From Thermocaproicibacter sp002410755 (lineage in GTDB: Bacteria; Bacillota; Clostridia; Oscillospirales; Acutalibacteraceae), in NCBI GenBank assembly GCA_036839715.1, contig DAITDU010000021.1, positions 1-27,480 on the forward strand: a stretch of 27,480 nt of DNA, in the 5' to 3' direction. Both the position numbers and the translations under genes were made by a program. Below are positions 7,417 to 14,709 of this stretch, one piece after another. Under the pieces are notes generated by a model. The model was not told the origin of the DNA and ran no database searches. It saw nothing but the letters and a program-made list of their open reading frames with translations. How positions within the stretch are numbered: the stretch's first letter is position 1; every line of letters starts with the position of its first letter.

Positions 7417-8874
7417 ATGATTTTTGATTATGTCGGCGTAAAAGATATCAACGGTCCATTGGTTGTTCTTGACAAGGTTAGCCATGCCTCTTATGAGGAA
7501 ATGGTCGATATCCGCCTGGAAAACGGTTCGGTGCGCCATGGCAGAATTGTTCAAATCGACGGAAAGCGCGCCGTAATTCAGGTGTTTGAGGGTACCAGCG
7601 GCATTTCTCTGACGAACACTCAGACCAGGCTCAAAGGCCACCCGATGGAAATGCCTCTTTCCCCTGCCATTCTTGGACGTGTTTTCGACGGCTCCGGGCG
7701 TCCGATTGACGGGCTTGGAGACGTATTTCCCGTTAAAACTGCCGATGTCAACGGCACGCCAATCAATCCTGTTTCCCGTATTTACCCTAAAAATTATATC
7801 AATACCGGGATTTCTACCATCGACACGCTTATGACGCTAATCCGCGGGCAAAAACTGCCGATTTTTTCCGGCTCCGGCATGAAACACAACGAACTTGCGG
7901 TCCAAATTGCAACGCAGGCAAAGATCAGTGGTGCGGATAGCGGAAATTTTGGCATCGTCTTTGCGGCAATGGGTGTCAAGAATGATGTGGCTGACTACTT
8001 TCGTCGTTCTTTTGAAAACTCTGGAATTTTACGTCATGTCGTAATGTTCTTAAACCTGGCAAACGACCCGATTATCGAAAGGATTCTTACTCCGCGTTGC
8101 GCACTCACGGTTGCAGAATATCTTGCCTTTGACCTTGGAATGCATATTCTTGTTATCATGACGGATATGACTTCTTATGCAGAAGCGCTTCGTGAGTTCA
8201 GCTCGTCAAAGGGCGAGATTCCCGGGCGTAAGGGCTACCCGGGTTACCTTTATTCAGACTTAGCTTCTTTGTATGAAAGGGCTGGCATGATTCGTGGAAA
8301 AAAGGGCTCGGTGACTCAGATTCCGATTCTTACTATGCCGAATGACGATGTGACACACCCTGTGCCAGACCTGACCGGTTATATTACAGAGGGCCAAATT
8401 GTTCTTGACCGTTCTCTGGATGCCGCAGGCACCTACCCGCCGGTTGCGGTTCTTCCTTCCCTTTCCCGCCTGATGAAAGACGGAATTGGCACCGGCTATA
8501 CACGGGAAGACCATTCGGCGCTTGCAAACCAGCTTTTTGCTTCATACGCAAAGGTGATGGACGCAAGATCTCTCGCTTCCGTAATTGGCGAAGAAGAACT
8601 TTCTCCTGAGGACAAAAAGTATATCGAGTTTGGCAGGAAATTCGAGCAGGAATTTGTCAATCAGGGCCATACGGAGAATCGTTCCATTGAAACCAGCCTT
8701 GACCTTGGGTGGGAACTTCTCACCACCCTGCCGCGTGAGGCGTTGGACCGTGTCGATGACGCTACTCTGGATCAATACTATGAACCCGCCAAGGTCAGAG
8801 TATCCAAAGCAAAAGCAGAACGGGAAAAACTCGATCGCATAGACACGGAAAGCGGTGAAGGAAAAGATGAATAA
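7417..8874 (+). CDS. ntpB: V-type ATP synthase non-catalytic subunit B
   Basis: 485 residues. It begins with the barrel domain (DYVGVKDINGPLVVLDKV) and carries the subunit-B version of the nucleotide fold, where the P-loop is replaced by FSGSGMKHNELA, so it does not catalyse hydrolysis. Family marks YPGYLYSDLASLYERAG and SLSRLMKDGIG are intact. ATG 7417 is used rather than TTG 7399 because AAAGGCGG (7403-7410) lies just before it and the family starts at this MIFDY. The 3' end overlaps the start of subunit D by 8 bases. Confidence 0.97.
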   Translation: MIFDYVGVKDINGPLVVLDKVSHASYEEMVDIRLENGSVRHGRIVQIDGKRAVIQVFEGTSGISLTNTQTRLKGHPMEMPLSPAILGRVFDGSGRPIDGLGDVFPVKTADVNGTPINPVSRIYPKNYINTGISTIDTLMTLIRGQKLPIFSGSGMKHNELAVQIATQAKISGADSGNFGIVFAAMGVKNDVADYFRRSFENSGILRHVVMFLNLANDPIIERILTPRCALTVAEYLAFDLGMHILVIMTDMTSYAEALREFSSSKGEIPGRKGYPGYLYSDLASLYERAGMIRGKKGSVTQIPILTMPNDDVTHPVPDLTGYITEGQIVLDRSLDAAGTYPPVAVLPSLSRLMKDGIGTGYTREDHSALANQLFASYAKVMDARSLASVIGEEELSPEDKKYIEFGRKFEQEFVNQGHTENRSIETSLDLGWELLTTLPREALDRVDDATLDQYYEPAKVRVSKAKAEREKLDRIDTESGEGKDE

Positions 8875-9490
8875 CCAAACTGTTCCAACGAAGGGAAATC
8901 TTCTTGCAGTAAAAAAATCTTTGGAACTTTCCCGCACGGGTTTTGAGCTCCTCGACCGCAAACGCAATATTTTAATTCACGAAATGATGTCTTTAATTGG
9001 CCGAGCATCGAAGATTCAGAGTGTAATTGACAAAACCTATGCGGATGCGTATGCTCTGCTTCAGCGTTCCAATATAACGCTGGGTTTCTGTCAGGAACTT
9101 GCTGAGACCGTCCCGATTGAAAATGGATTAAATGTTGCTTATCGCAGTGTTATGGGCGTCGAACTGCCAATGGTTTCCCTGAAACGTCAGGAAGGAGTCC
9201 CTGCACCGTTTGGCTTGAATTCATCAAATGCCCTTTTGGATCAGGCATATAAAAAATTCCAGAAAATTAAATATTTGACGGCAGAACTAGCGGAAGTAGA
9301 AAATAGCATTTACCGTCTGGCAGTCGCAGTTAAAAAGACTCAGAAACGCGCAAATGCCCTCAAAAACATTATGATTCCCCGTTTTGAAGACACAGTTAAA
9401 ATGATTTCAGATTCCCTGGAAGAGAAAGACCGGGAAGAATTTTCCCGGCTAAAAGTTATTAAAAAGCAGAAAGAAGAAAAATCGGCATAA
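8867..9490 (+). CDS. ntpD: V-type ATP synthase subunit D (central rotor shaft)
   Basis: 207 residues. Subunit D is a long antiparallel coiled coil. The N-terminal helix (PTKGNLLAVKKSLELSRTGFELLDRKRN) and the C-terminal helix (RRTNALK-type segment KRANALKNIMIPRFEDTVKMI) are the family hallmarks, both present. The start ATG lies inside the 3' end of subunit B (ATGAATAA overlap) with GAAGGA at 8857-8862, so it is translationally coupled. This is the last gene of the operon. Confidence 0.95.
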   Translation: MNNQTVPTKGNLLAVKKSLELSRTGFELLDRKRNILIHEMMSLIGRASKIQSVIDKTYADAYALLQRSNITLGFCQELAETVPIENGLNVAYRSVMGVELPMVSLKRQEGVPAPFGLNSSNALLDQAYKKFQKIKYLTAELAEVENSIYRLAVAVKKTQKRANALKNIMIPRFEDTVKMISDSLEEKDREEFSRLKVIKKQKEEKSA

Positions 9491-9539
9491 GTTTCGCCTA
9501 TTGTTAATAGATGGGGTAACCCTAAAATGGAAACAGCGA

Positions 9540-9563
9540 GGAGCAGCGTTAAGCTGCTCCTTT
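9540..9563 (+). terminator. hairpin 1 after the V-ATPase operon
   Basis: GGAGCAGC (9540-9547) pairs with GCTGCTCC (9553-9560) around GTTAA, followed by TTTC. It is the first of three hairpins in a row after subunit D. Confidence 0.5.
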
Positions 9564-9566
9564 CAG

Positions 9567-9608
9567 CCTGTCGAAAAAGTCCAGTGAAAGCTGGGCTTTT
9601 TCGACAGG
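9567..9608. terminator. hairpin 2, long symmetric stem
   Basis: CCTGTCGAAAAAG (9567-9579) pairs fully with CTTTTTCGACAGG (9596-9608), and CCAG with CTGG inside. The five-base A and T runs lie within the stem on both arms, so it may act in both directions. Ends of this type (CTGTCG plus A run) are common both as terminators and at transposon ends; no transposase is near. Confidence 0.5.
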
Positions 9609-9611
9609 TTG

Positions 9612-9647
9612 GATTGCCCCGAAAGGTGACTCCGGGGCAATCTTTTC
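9612..9647 (+). terminator. hairpin 3, intrinsic terminator
   Basis: GATTGCCCCG (9612-9621) pairs with CGGGGCAATC (9633-9642), followed by TTTTC. It ends about 30 bases before the next start codon. It therefore separates the ATPase operon from the ABC cluster or attenuates read-through into it. Confidence 0.65.
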
Positions 9648-9676
9648 TAGTTTATGAGAAGGGAAGGGGAAGACGT

Positions 9677-10402
9677 GTGAAAAGGAAAGAAACGGTTATC
9701 ATTTTTACGGTAATTGCACTGCTGGCTGTTTTTATTCCTCTTAATATTAAAAAGCTGGCGGAGCAAAAAAAGCAGCTGCAAAGTCCAAACGGTTCTCCCT
9801 CTCAGGCGATGGACGCGGACTTTGAAATCCAGACGGAAGACGTCTCTTCGGGAAGCAATTCCAAACAGATCTATCAGCTTGGGGAGTCCTGCAAACGCAA
9901 AGGGGTGCTTTATACGGTAAATTCCGTTAAGCGATATTCTTCTTTTCCTGCTTTTGCGGAGAAAGAAAAAGCTATCACCACGGAAGCTCCGGCGGGTTCA
10001 AGTTTCGTCTGCGTCGATTTTACCGCGGAAAACATCAGCGGCGGGGCGCTGAACAAAAATATTTTCTCCATGGCTCCCATATTTATCATAAGTGACCTTG
10101 CTCAAGACCCGAACGGGTTATTTGCATCCGACAGTGATATGTCATTGGCATACTTTTCCGCGGCCCAAAATAGCCCGAAAAAACACGACTACACGGATTT
10201 TGAACTGGAAAAGGACGAAAAAAAATCAATCCAGGTTCTATACTATGTGAAAAACGAACTTCTTGATAAACTGAAAGACGGCAGCAATACGAAAATGTAT
10301 GTCAGCATAGACAGTTCTGATGTAAATGGCTTTTATGTAAATGAGCCGTATAAGACCTTTTTAGCAAGAGAAAAGCTGTTTGAAGTAAAAAGTTTGGAGT
10401 AG
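9677..10402 (+). CDS. membrane-anchored extracytoplasmic protein of unknown function (DUF4352/DUF5027-like)
   Basis: 241 residues: a short basic start, one membrane segment (about residues 6-23, VIIFTVIALLAVFIPL), then a soluble, probably beta-sandwich domain. Landmarks are YQLGESCKRKGVLYTV, a central ENISGG and LAYFSAAQNSPKKHDYTDF. The GTG start at 9677 is preceded by AAGGGGA (9664-9670); an upstream in-frame ATG at 9527 would make the protein run through three terminator-like hairpins and is rejected. It is first in a cluster with two ABC-2 permeases and an ATPase. It is clearly homologous to the protein at 26850 (shared SAAxN, YTxF and EKKxI blocks). Family names are from memory; function unknown, perhaps a substrate-binding or accessory partner of the exporter. 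Confidence 0.8.
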   Translation: MKRKETVIIFTVIALLAVFIPLNIKKLAEQKKQLQSPNGSPSQAMDADFEIQTEDVSSGSNSKQIYQLGESCKRKGVLYTVNSVKRYSSFPAFAEKEKAITTEAPAGSSFVCVDFTAENISGGALNKNIFSMAPIFIISDLAQDPNGLFASDSDMSLAYFSAAQNSPKKHDYTDFELEKDEKKSIQVLYYVKNELLDKLKDGSNTKMYVSIDSSDVNGFYVNEPYKTFLAREKLFEVKSLE

Positions 10403-10407
10403 AAAAG

Positions 10408-11234
10408 ATGAAAAATATATTTTCTGTTGAACTGAGGCGGGCGTTCGACAACAAAAAATGTTTACCGCGTGGCTGATTTCCCTTGGAATAGCATTTTTTC
10501 ATTATTTTACCTGTGAATTTCCATATCGGATTTATATTCGAGATTACCTTGATTACCCGGGTATGTTTATTCTCCCTCATAACTCATTCAGTATGTGGCT
10601 GGGCTTTGATGGAGCCAGCTTCTACCTTGCACTGAGCTATTTGGTCATTCCGGTTTTGGCCAGCTTTCCGTTTGCGGGTTCTTTTTTGCAGGATAAAAAG
10701 ACCGGCTATCTCAAAAACGTATTATCCAGGGCCACAAGGATCCAGTATGGGGTTGCGAAGTATTTCGCCGTTTTTATTTCTGCGGGCACCATTGCGGTCA
10801 CGCCTCTGCTCGCAGATTTTCTTCTGTCTTCCGCAACATATCCGTATATTGGGCCGCTTCCGGCGGAGGGCTGTTTTGGGGTATATGAAACCACAATGTT
10901 TCATTCTCTGTTTTATTCAATGCCATATTGGTACGTTGTGGCTTTTTTAGCGCTTAACTTCGTCTTTTTTGGGGCTTTGGCGACTCTTTCCCTCTGCGTT
11001 GCATTTTCCGTTGAGCGGCTTTTTTTTGTGGAGCTTTTTCCTTTTTTGGTATATTTTATTCTCTACATTGCGCTCAATGTCTTTAATCTTGTGCAGTACT
11101 GCCCCTTCTTCTTTTTGCGGCCGGATCAGGGCGTTGAGTGTAATCCGGTTTTTGTTCTTGGTGTGACTGCGGCGCTGCTGGTAGGGAGTTTTCTTTTCTA
11201 TGCCTTTCACATGAAACATGAGGATGTCTTTTAA
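10408..11234 (+). CDS. ABC-2 type permease, reading frame interrupted at an A6 run
   Basis: A membrane protein with about six hydrophobic segments, rich in Phe and Leu, without a nucleotide site. ATG 10408, with TTGGAG upstream, encodes MKNIFSVELRRAFDNKK and would stop six codons later. The main frame opens at 10458 as MFTAWLISLGIAFF. Joining the two by a -1 step at AAAAAA (10453-10458) gives a typical ABC-2 permease N-terminus (amphipathic LRRAF, then the first membrane helix). Alone, the 10458 ATG has no good ribosome site. So this is a real -1 indel, a sequencing error in a homopolymer, or slippage. With the joined frame it has about 275 residues and overlaps neither neighbour. Confidence 0.75.
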
Positions 11235-11249
11235 TCACGGAGGATTGAA

Positions 11250-12098
11250 ATGAAACGAAAAACAGCCTGTTTCAGCCATGTCCTTCTGCATGACATTCGA
11301 TACTCTATCCTTATTTCATGGAAAAAGTATCTGGCCCTTTTCCTTGTAACGGAAGCGATCATCGGCGCTTTGATGGTTAGAATTCAAAGCGACTGCCAGC
11401 TCGGCATGGTTCTTCCGCCGCTTACGGCAGGTGACGTTTTAACCTATCTGCTTTCCGGAGCAAAGATATTTCGGTACGGCGCGGGAATCCCTTTTGAAAT
11501 TCCCTACATTTGGATCTTTATTTACCTCATGATTGCTTTCATTGTAGGAGAAAATCATGCTAATCTCATGACTTCCCGCTATATGGAGCTTCTGCTGTCG
11601 CAGGAGAAACACAGATGGTGGGCAAGTAAATGTATTGTTACGGTGCTTGATGTGCTGCTTGCCTACGTCACAATCTTTGCTGCCGTTGGGATTTCCCTCT
11701 TTTGGGGGATAAAACCAGTCCTTAAAATCTCACCGGATATCATGAAGGCCCTAATTTGGAAGGCGTTTACACTGAAACCCAACCAATGGACCGTCATTTT
11801 TGTGCTTTTGCCGATACTTACCTCCGTCTGTATTTCTTTGCTGCAAACCGTTTCCATCTTATTCTTCAAACCAATGATTTGCTTTGCGGGTGTCATTACA
11901 CTTCTGGTTGTTTCCCTCTTTTACTGTAATCCGGCCGTAATCGGGAACGGGACTCTTCCCCTCCGGAATACCATTTTACCGTTTGAGGGGACAATTCGCA
12001 CTTTAGATGTTGCTTTGGCAGATGCGGTGCTCATAGTGGCGTCCATCATAATTGGCAATATTAAAATTAAAAAAGTCGACCTGCTTTCCGAGGTCTGA
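11250..12098 (+). CDS. ABC-2 type permease
   Basis: 282 residues, intact, with a cytoplasmic N-terminus (FSHVLLHDIRYSILISWKKYL), about six membrane segments and no soluble domain. This is the usual plan of the second membrane partner of a BcrA-type exporter. GGAGGA just before ATG 11250 is a strong site; the gene follows the first permease by 15 bases and precedes the ATPase by 14. Substrate cannot be read from sequence. Together with the preceding permease it would form a heterodimeric channel. Confidence 0.8.
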   Translation: MKRKTACFSHVLLHDIRYSILISWKKYLALFLVTEAIIGALMVRIQSDCQLGMVLPPLTAGDVLTYLLSGAKIFRYGAGIPFEIPYIWIFIYLMIAFIVGENHANLMTSRYMELLLSQEKHRWWASKCIVTVLDVLLAYVTIFAAVGISLFWGIKPVLKISPDIMKALIWKAFTLKPNQWTVIFVLLPILTSVCISLLQTVSILFFKPMICFAGVITLLVVSLFYCNPAVIGNGTLPLRNTILPFEGTIRTLDVALADAVLIVASIIIGNIKIKKVDLLSEV

Positions 12099-12112
12099 GA
12101 GAAGGAAAAAAT

Positions 12113-12760
12113 ATGAAAATAGAAATGAAGGACTACTGCAAAACGCTCCGCGGCGCAGAGGTGCTGAAACACATTAACATGACCTTCACCTCCGGCAACG
12201 TTTATGGCCTTAAGGGGCAGAACGGGTGCGGCAAAACCATGATGATGCGCGCAATCTGCGGGCTTATCCTGCCGACTTCCGGCGAGGTGCTCATCGACGG
12301 AAAAGTGCTCGGGAAAGACATGTCCTTCCCGGAAAGCGTTGGTGTTCTCATTGAAAACCCCGCTTTCATCAATGCCTACACCGGCTTCAAAAACCTGCGC
12401 TTCCTTGCGGATATCCAGAAAAAAATAACCGATGAAGAAATCCGGGAAGCCATCACGGAAGTCGGCCTTGACCCGGACGACAAGCGCAGTTACCGCAAGT
12501 ATTCCCTTGGGATGAAAGAGCGCCTTGGTATCGCCGCAGCCATCATGGGAACACCGGAGCTGATTATCCTTGACGAACCGCTGAACGGCATCGACGAATC
12601 CGGTGTGGAAATGATTAAAAAGCTGATTGCCGACCTCAAAGAGAAGAGCAAACTGGTCATTATGTCCTGCCATGATGCGGAAGATCTCTACTCGCTCTGC
12701 AATGTGGTAGTCAACGTCAGCGCAGGGAAGATCATCAGCACAGAGGGGGAAGCCAAATGA
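12113..12760 (+). CDS. ABC transporter ATP-binding protein, BcrA/LanF-like
   Basis: 215 residues, a short ATPase. P-loop GQNGCGKT at 35-42, signature SLGMKERL at about 131-138, Walker B LIILDEPLNGID at 150-161 and the switch histidine in SCHD are all present. The Q-loop Gln is replaced: VGVLIENPAF has Glu81, the 'E-loop' reported as typical of lantibiotic-immunity ATPases (LanF) and also seen in BcrA-type proteins. SLGMK in place of LSGGQ is likewise typical of this group. The protein is shorter than most BcrA homologues (~300), lacking the C-terminal extension. Codons here are GC-richer than in the two permeases. It likely powers export of a hydrophobic or peptide compound, but the substrate is unknown. 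Confidence 0.92.
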   Translation: MKIEMKDYCKTLRGAEVLKHINMTFTSGNVYGLKGQNGCGKTMMMRAICGLILPTSGEVLIDGKVLGKDMSFPESVGVLIENPAFINAYTGFKNLRFLADIQKKITDEEIREAITEVGLDPDDKRSYRKYSLGMKERLGIAAAIMGTPELIILDEPLNGIDESGVEMIKKLIADLKEKSKLVIMSCHDAEDLYSLCNVVVNVSAGKIISTEGEAK

Positions 12761-13338
12761 AAAACATAATCAGCCGGAAACAAAAAATTGCTATTGCTTG
12801 CATTGCCGTCCTTGTGTTAGCAGTGTGGGCCATTTTGTTTTACCGGATTAATGCGGAGTATCCCGCCAGAAAAGACCATTTTATTGAACAGGGCAAAACA
12901 GAAACGGTCAATGATGTTGGAATCACGGCACAGAAAGCGTGGTTCTTAACATCCGGAGAACTGATGAGCCATTATGATATACCCGAGAAACAAATCAAGG
13001 ACATGAACCTCGGGAACTGCCTTACTTTAATGGTTCAGGTGAAGTTTACGAACCGTTCTTCAAAAACTCAGCAGACAGAATTTATACACCTCGTAGCACA
13101 GTCTGGCGCGTGGGCTCAGGGAACCGACCCGTTCCTGCTGCGCCAAACAAACAAAGACCTTGACGACTACGACCATGTGACGCTGAAATCCGGCGAAGAG
13201 AAGACGATTACCTTGCCTTATACCATTTCCTCTGCCCAATTCCCGGCATCCGAATGGAGTAAAATAAGGACCAGACAGTATGAAATCCTTGCCACGCTTT
13301 ACCCGGTCGCTCAGAGGTTTCAGCTCAGCCCTTCCTGA
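12757..13338 (+). CDS. membrane-anchored protein of unknown function (DUF5028-like)
   Basis: 193 residues: basic start, one membrane segment (about 11-29, IAIACIAVLVLAVWAILFY), then a soluble outer domain with a LTLMVQVKFTNRS core, LKSGEEKTITLPYTI and a C-terminal Tyr/Arg-rich stretch. It overlaps the ATPase stop by 4 bases (ATGA), so it is coupled to it. Its architecture parallels the gene at 9677 that opens the cluster, although direct similarity is weak and limited to the Lys-Gly-Glu-Lys turn. The family name is from memory. It may be a lipoprotein-like accessory of the exporter; it has no lipobox cysteine. Confidence 0.75.
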   Translation: MKNIISRKQKIAIACIAVLVLAVWAILFYRINAEYPARKDHFIEQGKTETVNDVGITAQKAWFLTSGELMSHYDIPEKQIKDMNLGNCLTLMVQVKFTNRSSKTQQTEFIHLVAQSGAWAQGTDPFLLRQTNKDLDDYDHVTLKSGEEKTITLPYTISSAQFPASEWSKIRTRQYEILATLYPVAQRFQLSPS

Positions 13339-13378
13339 TTGTAAAAAAGGTAAATGGCAGGAATGAGGAAAGCACAAT

Positions 13379-13417
13379 AAAAATTCCGGCTGGAGCTCAA
13401 CAAGGCTCCAGCCGGAA
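13379..13417 (-). terminator. intrinsic terminator of the zinc-ribbon gene
   Basis: A perfect 13-bp stem (13384-13396 with 13405-13417, arms TTCCGGCTGGAGC / GCTCCAGCCGGAA) is followed on the minus strand by TTTTTATT. On the plus strand no T run follows. Confidence 0.8.
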
Positions 13418-13429
13418 GGGAGAGTAGAA

Positions 13430-13570
13430 TCAGTTCAGCTTGATGAATTTTTCGCATCCGCACTTTGGACACGGCGGCAGCGCGTCTTCATCCTTTTCGA
13501 CACGGATTACGGTTCTGCAATTATAGCATTGGTATTCGCCCTTGCCTGGTTTGTCCCCGGTTTTATACAT
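13430..13570 (-). CDS. small zinc-ribbon protein (46 residues)
   Basis: A short gene with two metal knuckles: YQCYNCR near residues 14-19 and PPCPKCGC near 32-39, giving four well-placed cysteines (plus a fifth) for one zinc or rubredoxin-like site. The start MYKTGDKPGKGEY and the LPPCPKCG motif resemble small zinc-ribbon proteins common in Clostridia (DUF1451/rubredoxin-like). The ribosome site AAAGGAG lies 10 bases before the ATG, a TTGAAT-17-TAAAAT promoter lies upstream, and a strong terminator follows, so this is a complete single-gene unit. Role unknown; no redox or nucleic acid partner is nearby. Confidence 0.88.
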   Translation of the reverse strand: MYKTGDKPGKGEYQCYNCRTVIRVEKDEDALPPCPKCGCEKFIKLN

Positions 13571-13593
13571 ACCGAAAGATCTCCTTTACAAAT

Positions 13594-13622
13594 ATTTTAC
13601 AACAAGGGAGCCAAAAATTCAA
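13594..13622 (-). promoter_or_regulatory. promoter of the zinc-ribbon gene
   Basis: On the minus strand TTGAAT (13622-13617), a 17-base spacer and TAAAAT (13599-13594) precede the gene by about 23 bases. Confidence 0.6.
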
Positions 13623-13626
13623 ATAA

Positions 13627-13712
13627 AAAGGTGTCGGAGAAGATAAAAAATTCCCGCGGAAGTTAGACTATTTCCCGACGAACAGGCAAAAAAGTCCTGT
13701 TGCAGAATAACT
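13627..13712 (+). repeat. degenerate copy of a 3'-end sequence also found at 27383-27480
   Basis: The core at 13690-13712 matches 27458-27480 at 20 of 23 positions (CCTGTYGCAGAATARCT inside). Upstream, AAAGG..CGG.GAA, a CCGC, GACT.TTTCCC and GAACAG.CAA occur in the same order in both, with small indels. In the other copy this sequence covers the last codons and 3' flank of a DUF5027-like gene. Here it has no intact gene and lies before a strong terminator. Confidence 0.5.
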
Positions 13713-13721
13713 TGGACTTAG

Positions 13722-13763
13722 GCGGCCTTACTCCAGAATTTCGGATGGAGTAAGGCCGCTTTT
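13722..13763 (+). terminator. strong intrinsic terminator
   Basis: A perfect 14-bp stem (13722-13735 with 13746-13759) with a 10-nt loop is followed by TTTT. No intact gene on the plus strand ends just before it, which supports the view that a gene was lost upstream. Confidence 0.75.
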
Positions 13764-13894
13764 CATGTCAATACGCTCATAATTATAAAATTGTATCTAT
13801 TTTTTCAGACGAAAAGGAAAGGCAGGATAAAAAAGAGTTCTCATGTTATTATATTAAATAGGTAATAAAAAGCTTTATTTAGGAGGATTCCGGC

Positions 13895-14086
13895 TTGTCT
13901 TTTGTTTCAATGCAGTTCCTGATATTTTTCCCTGTTGTTGTATTGATTTATTTTATAATTCCGCATAAATTCCGCCGGATCTGGCTTTTGACTGCAAGCT
14001 ATTACTTTTTCATGAGTTGGAATCCTTATTATGTGGGGTGCAGAAAAAGTAAGCATCCATTTTTGGAACTACCTCAAACAGCATGA
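13895..14086 (+). pseudogene. truncated MBOAT O-acyltransferase (AlgI-like), N-terminal remnant
   Basis: The frame starts with TTG 13895 behind AGGAGG (13881-13886) and encodes about 47 residues typical of AlgI-like membrane O-acyltransferases: FLIFFPVVVLIYFIIPHKFR, then ASYYFFMSWNPYYV. The full family length is about 450-500 residues. After about 14035 the similarity stops and the frame ends 17 codons later in unrelated sequence. The expression signals are intact, so a 63-residue peptide may still be made. The likely cause is a deletion that removed the rest of the gene, and probably the SGNH/AlgX-like partner that often follows it. Confidence 0.75.
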
Positions 14087-14195
14087 TCAACTTGCAGATC
14101 ACAGGACTGACAGTTCTTATGCACAGTGGTGGGACGGTTTTAAAAAGTCCAAAGCATATACGCTTCTGCATCTGCCGCTTCTGCAGGGCTCATAA
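14031..14195 (+). pseudogene. 54-codon remnant or small ORF, unrecognised
   Basis: Beginning at ATG 14031, inside the MBOAT remnant but in another frame, an open stretch encodes a 54-residue sequence with protein-like composition (FWNYLKQHDQL, YAQWWDGFKKSKAY, TLLHLPLL). No ribosome site precedes it. It looks like the tail of another gene joined to the acyltransferase fragment at the deletion point. I do not recognise the family. From 14196 to 14360 I see only short broken frames. Confidence 0.3.
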
Positions 14196-14426
14196 AAAAC
14201 ACGAAACTGAATTTTGCCGGCAATCCCGGTCTCCAGATGTTTGCTGACAATTTTAGTGCCATAATCAGTTTGGCTGACAGTGGTAACTGAATATCAGTAT
14301 TTAAAAAATTTCTGCGCTTTTGTCATCAACATCTTTTGGAAAATAGAGCCACTCATAAATTTACATACTGCAACACAAAATAGAAAAGCAAACGCAGGAA
14401 AATATCGAAATAAGGAGTGTAGTAAA

Positions 14427-14618
14427 ATGTCTAAGAGTTCTAATGTTGTTCCTGAGGCCCGTGCGGCCCTGGACAAATTCAAGATGGAAGCCGCTTCCGA
14501 AGTCGGTGTGAACCTTAAGAACGGCTACAACGGCGACCTTACTTCCAAACAGGCTGGTTCTGTTGGCGGACGTATGGTCAAGAACATGATTCAAAAGTAC
14601 GAAGAGAACATGAAGTAA
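14427..14618 (+). CDS. alpha/beta-type small acid-soluble spore protein (copy 1)
   Basis: 63 residues. It carries both SASP signatures: FKMEAASEVGVNL, containing the germination-protease (GPR) region, and GYNGDLTSKQAGSVGGRMVK, the DNA-binding C-terminal part. SASPs coat and protect spore DNA and are degraded at germination. The usual Glu-Ile/Leu at the GPR cut site is Glu-Ala here. ATG 14427 has AAGGAG (14412-14417). A CATACT at 14364-14369 could be a sigma-G -10 but the -35 is unclear. A hairpin with GGGCGGT / ACCGCCC arms follows without a T run. It differs from copy 2 at 9 positions. Confidence 0.95.
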   Translation: MSKSSNVVPEARAALDKFKMEAASEVGVNLKNGYNGDLTSKQAGSVGGRMVKNMIQKYEENMK

Positions 14619-14709
14619 TTCTCTTTTCGGGCGGTACAGGGATAATTCCGGCACCGCCCTGCTACATATCCCGCCGGGAGCCGGGGACAGAAAGAGTTGT
14701 GTTGCAGTA

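Noticed and set aside
9527..9676. Longer N-terminus for the 9677 protein from ATG 9527
   Set aside because: It would translate three terminator-like hairpins and hide the membrane anchor behind unrelated sequence.
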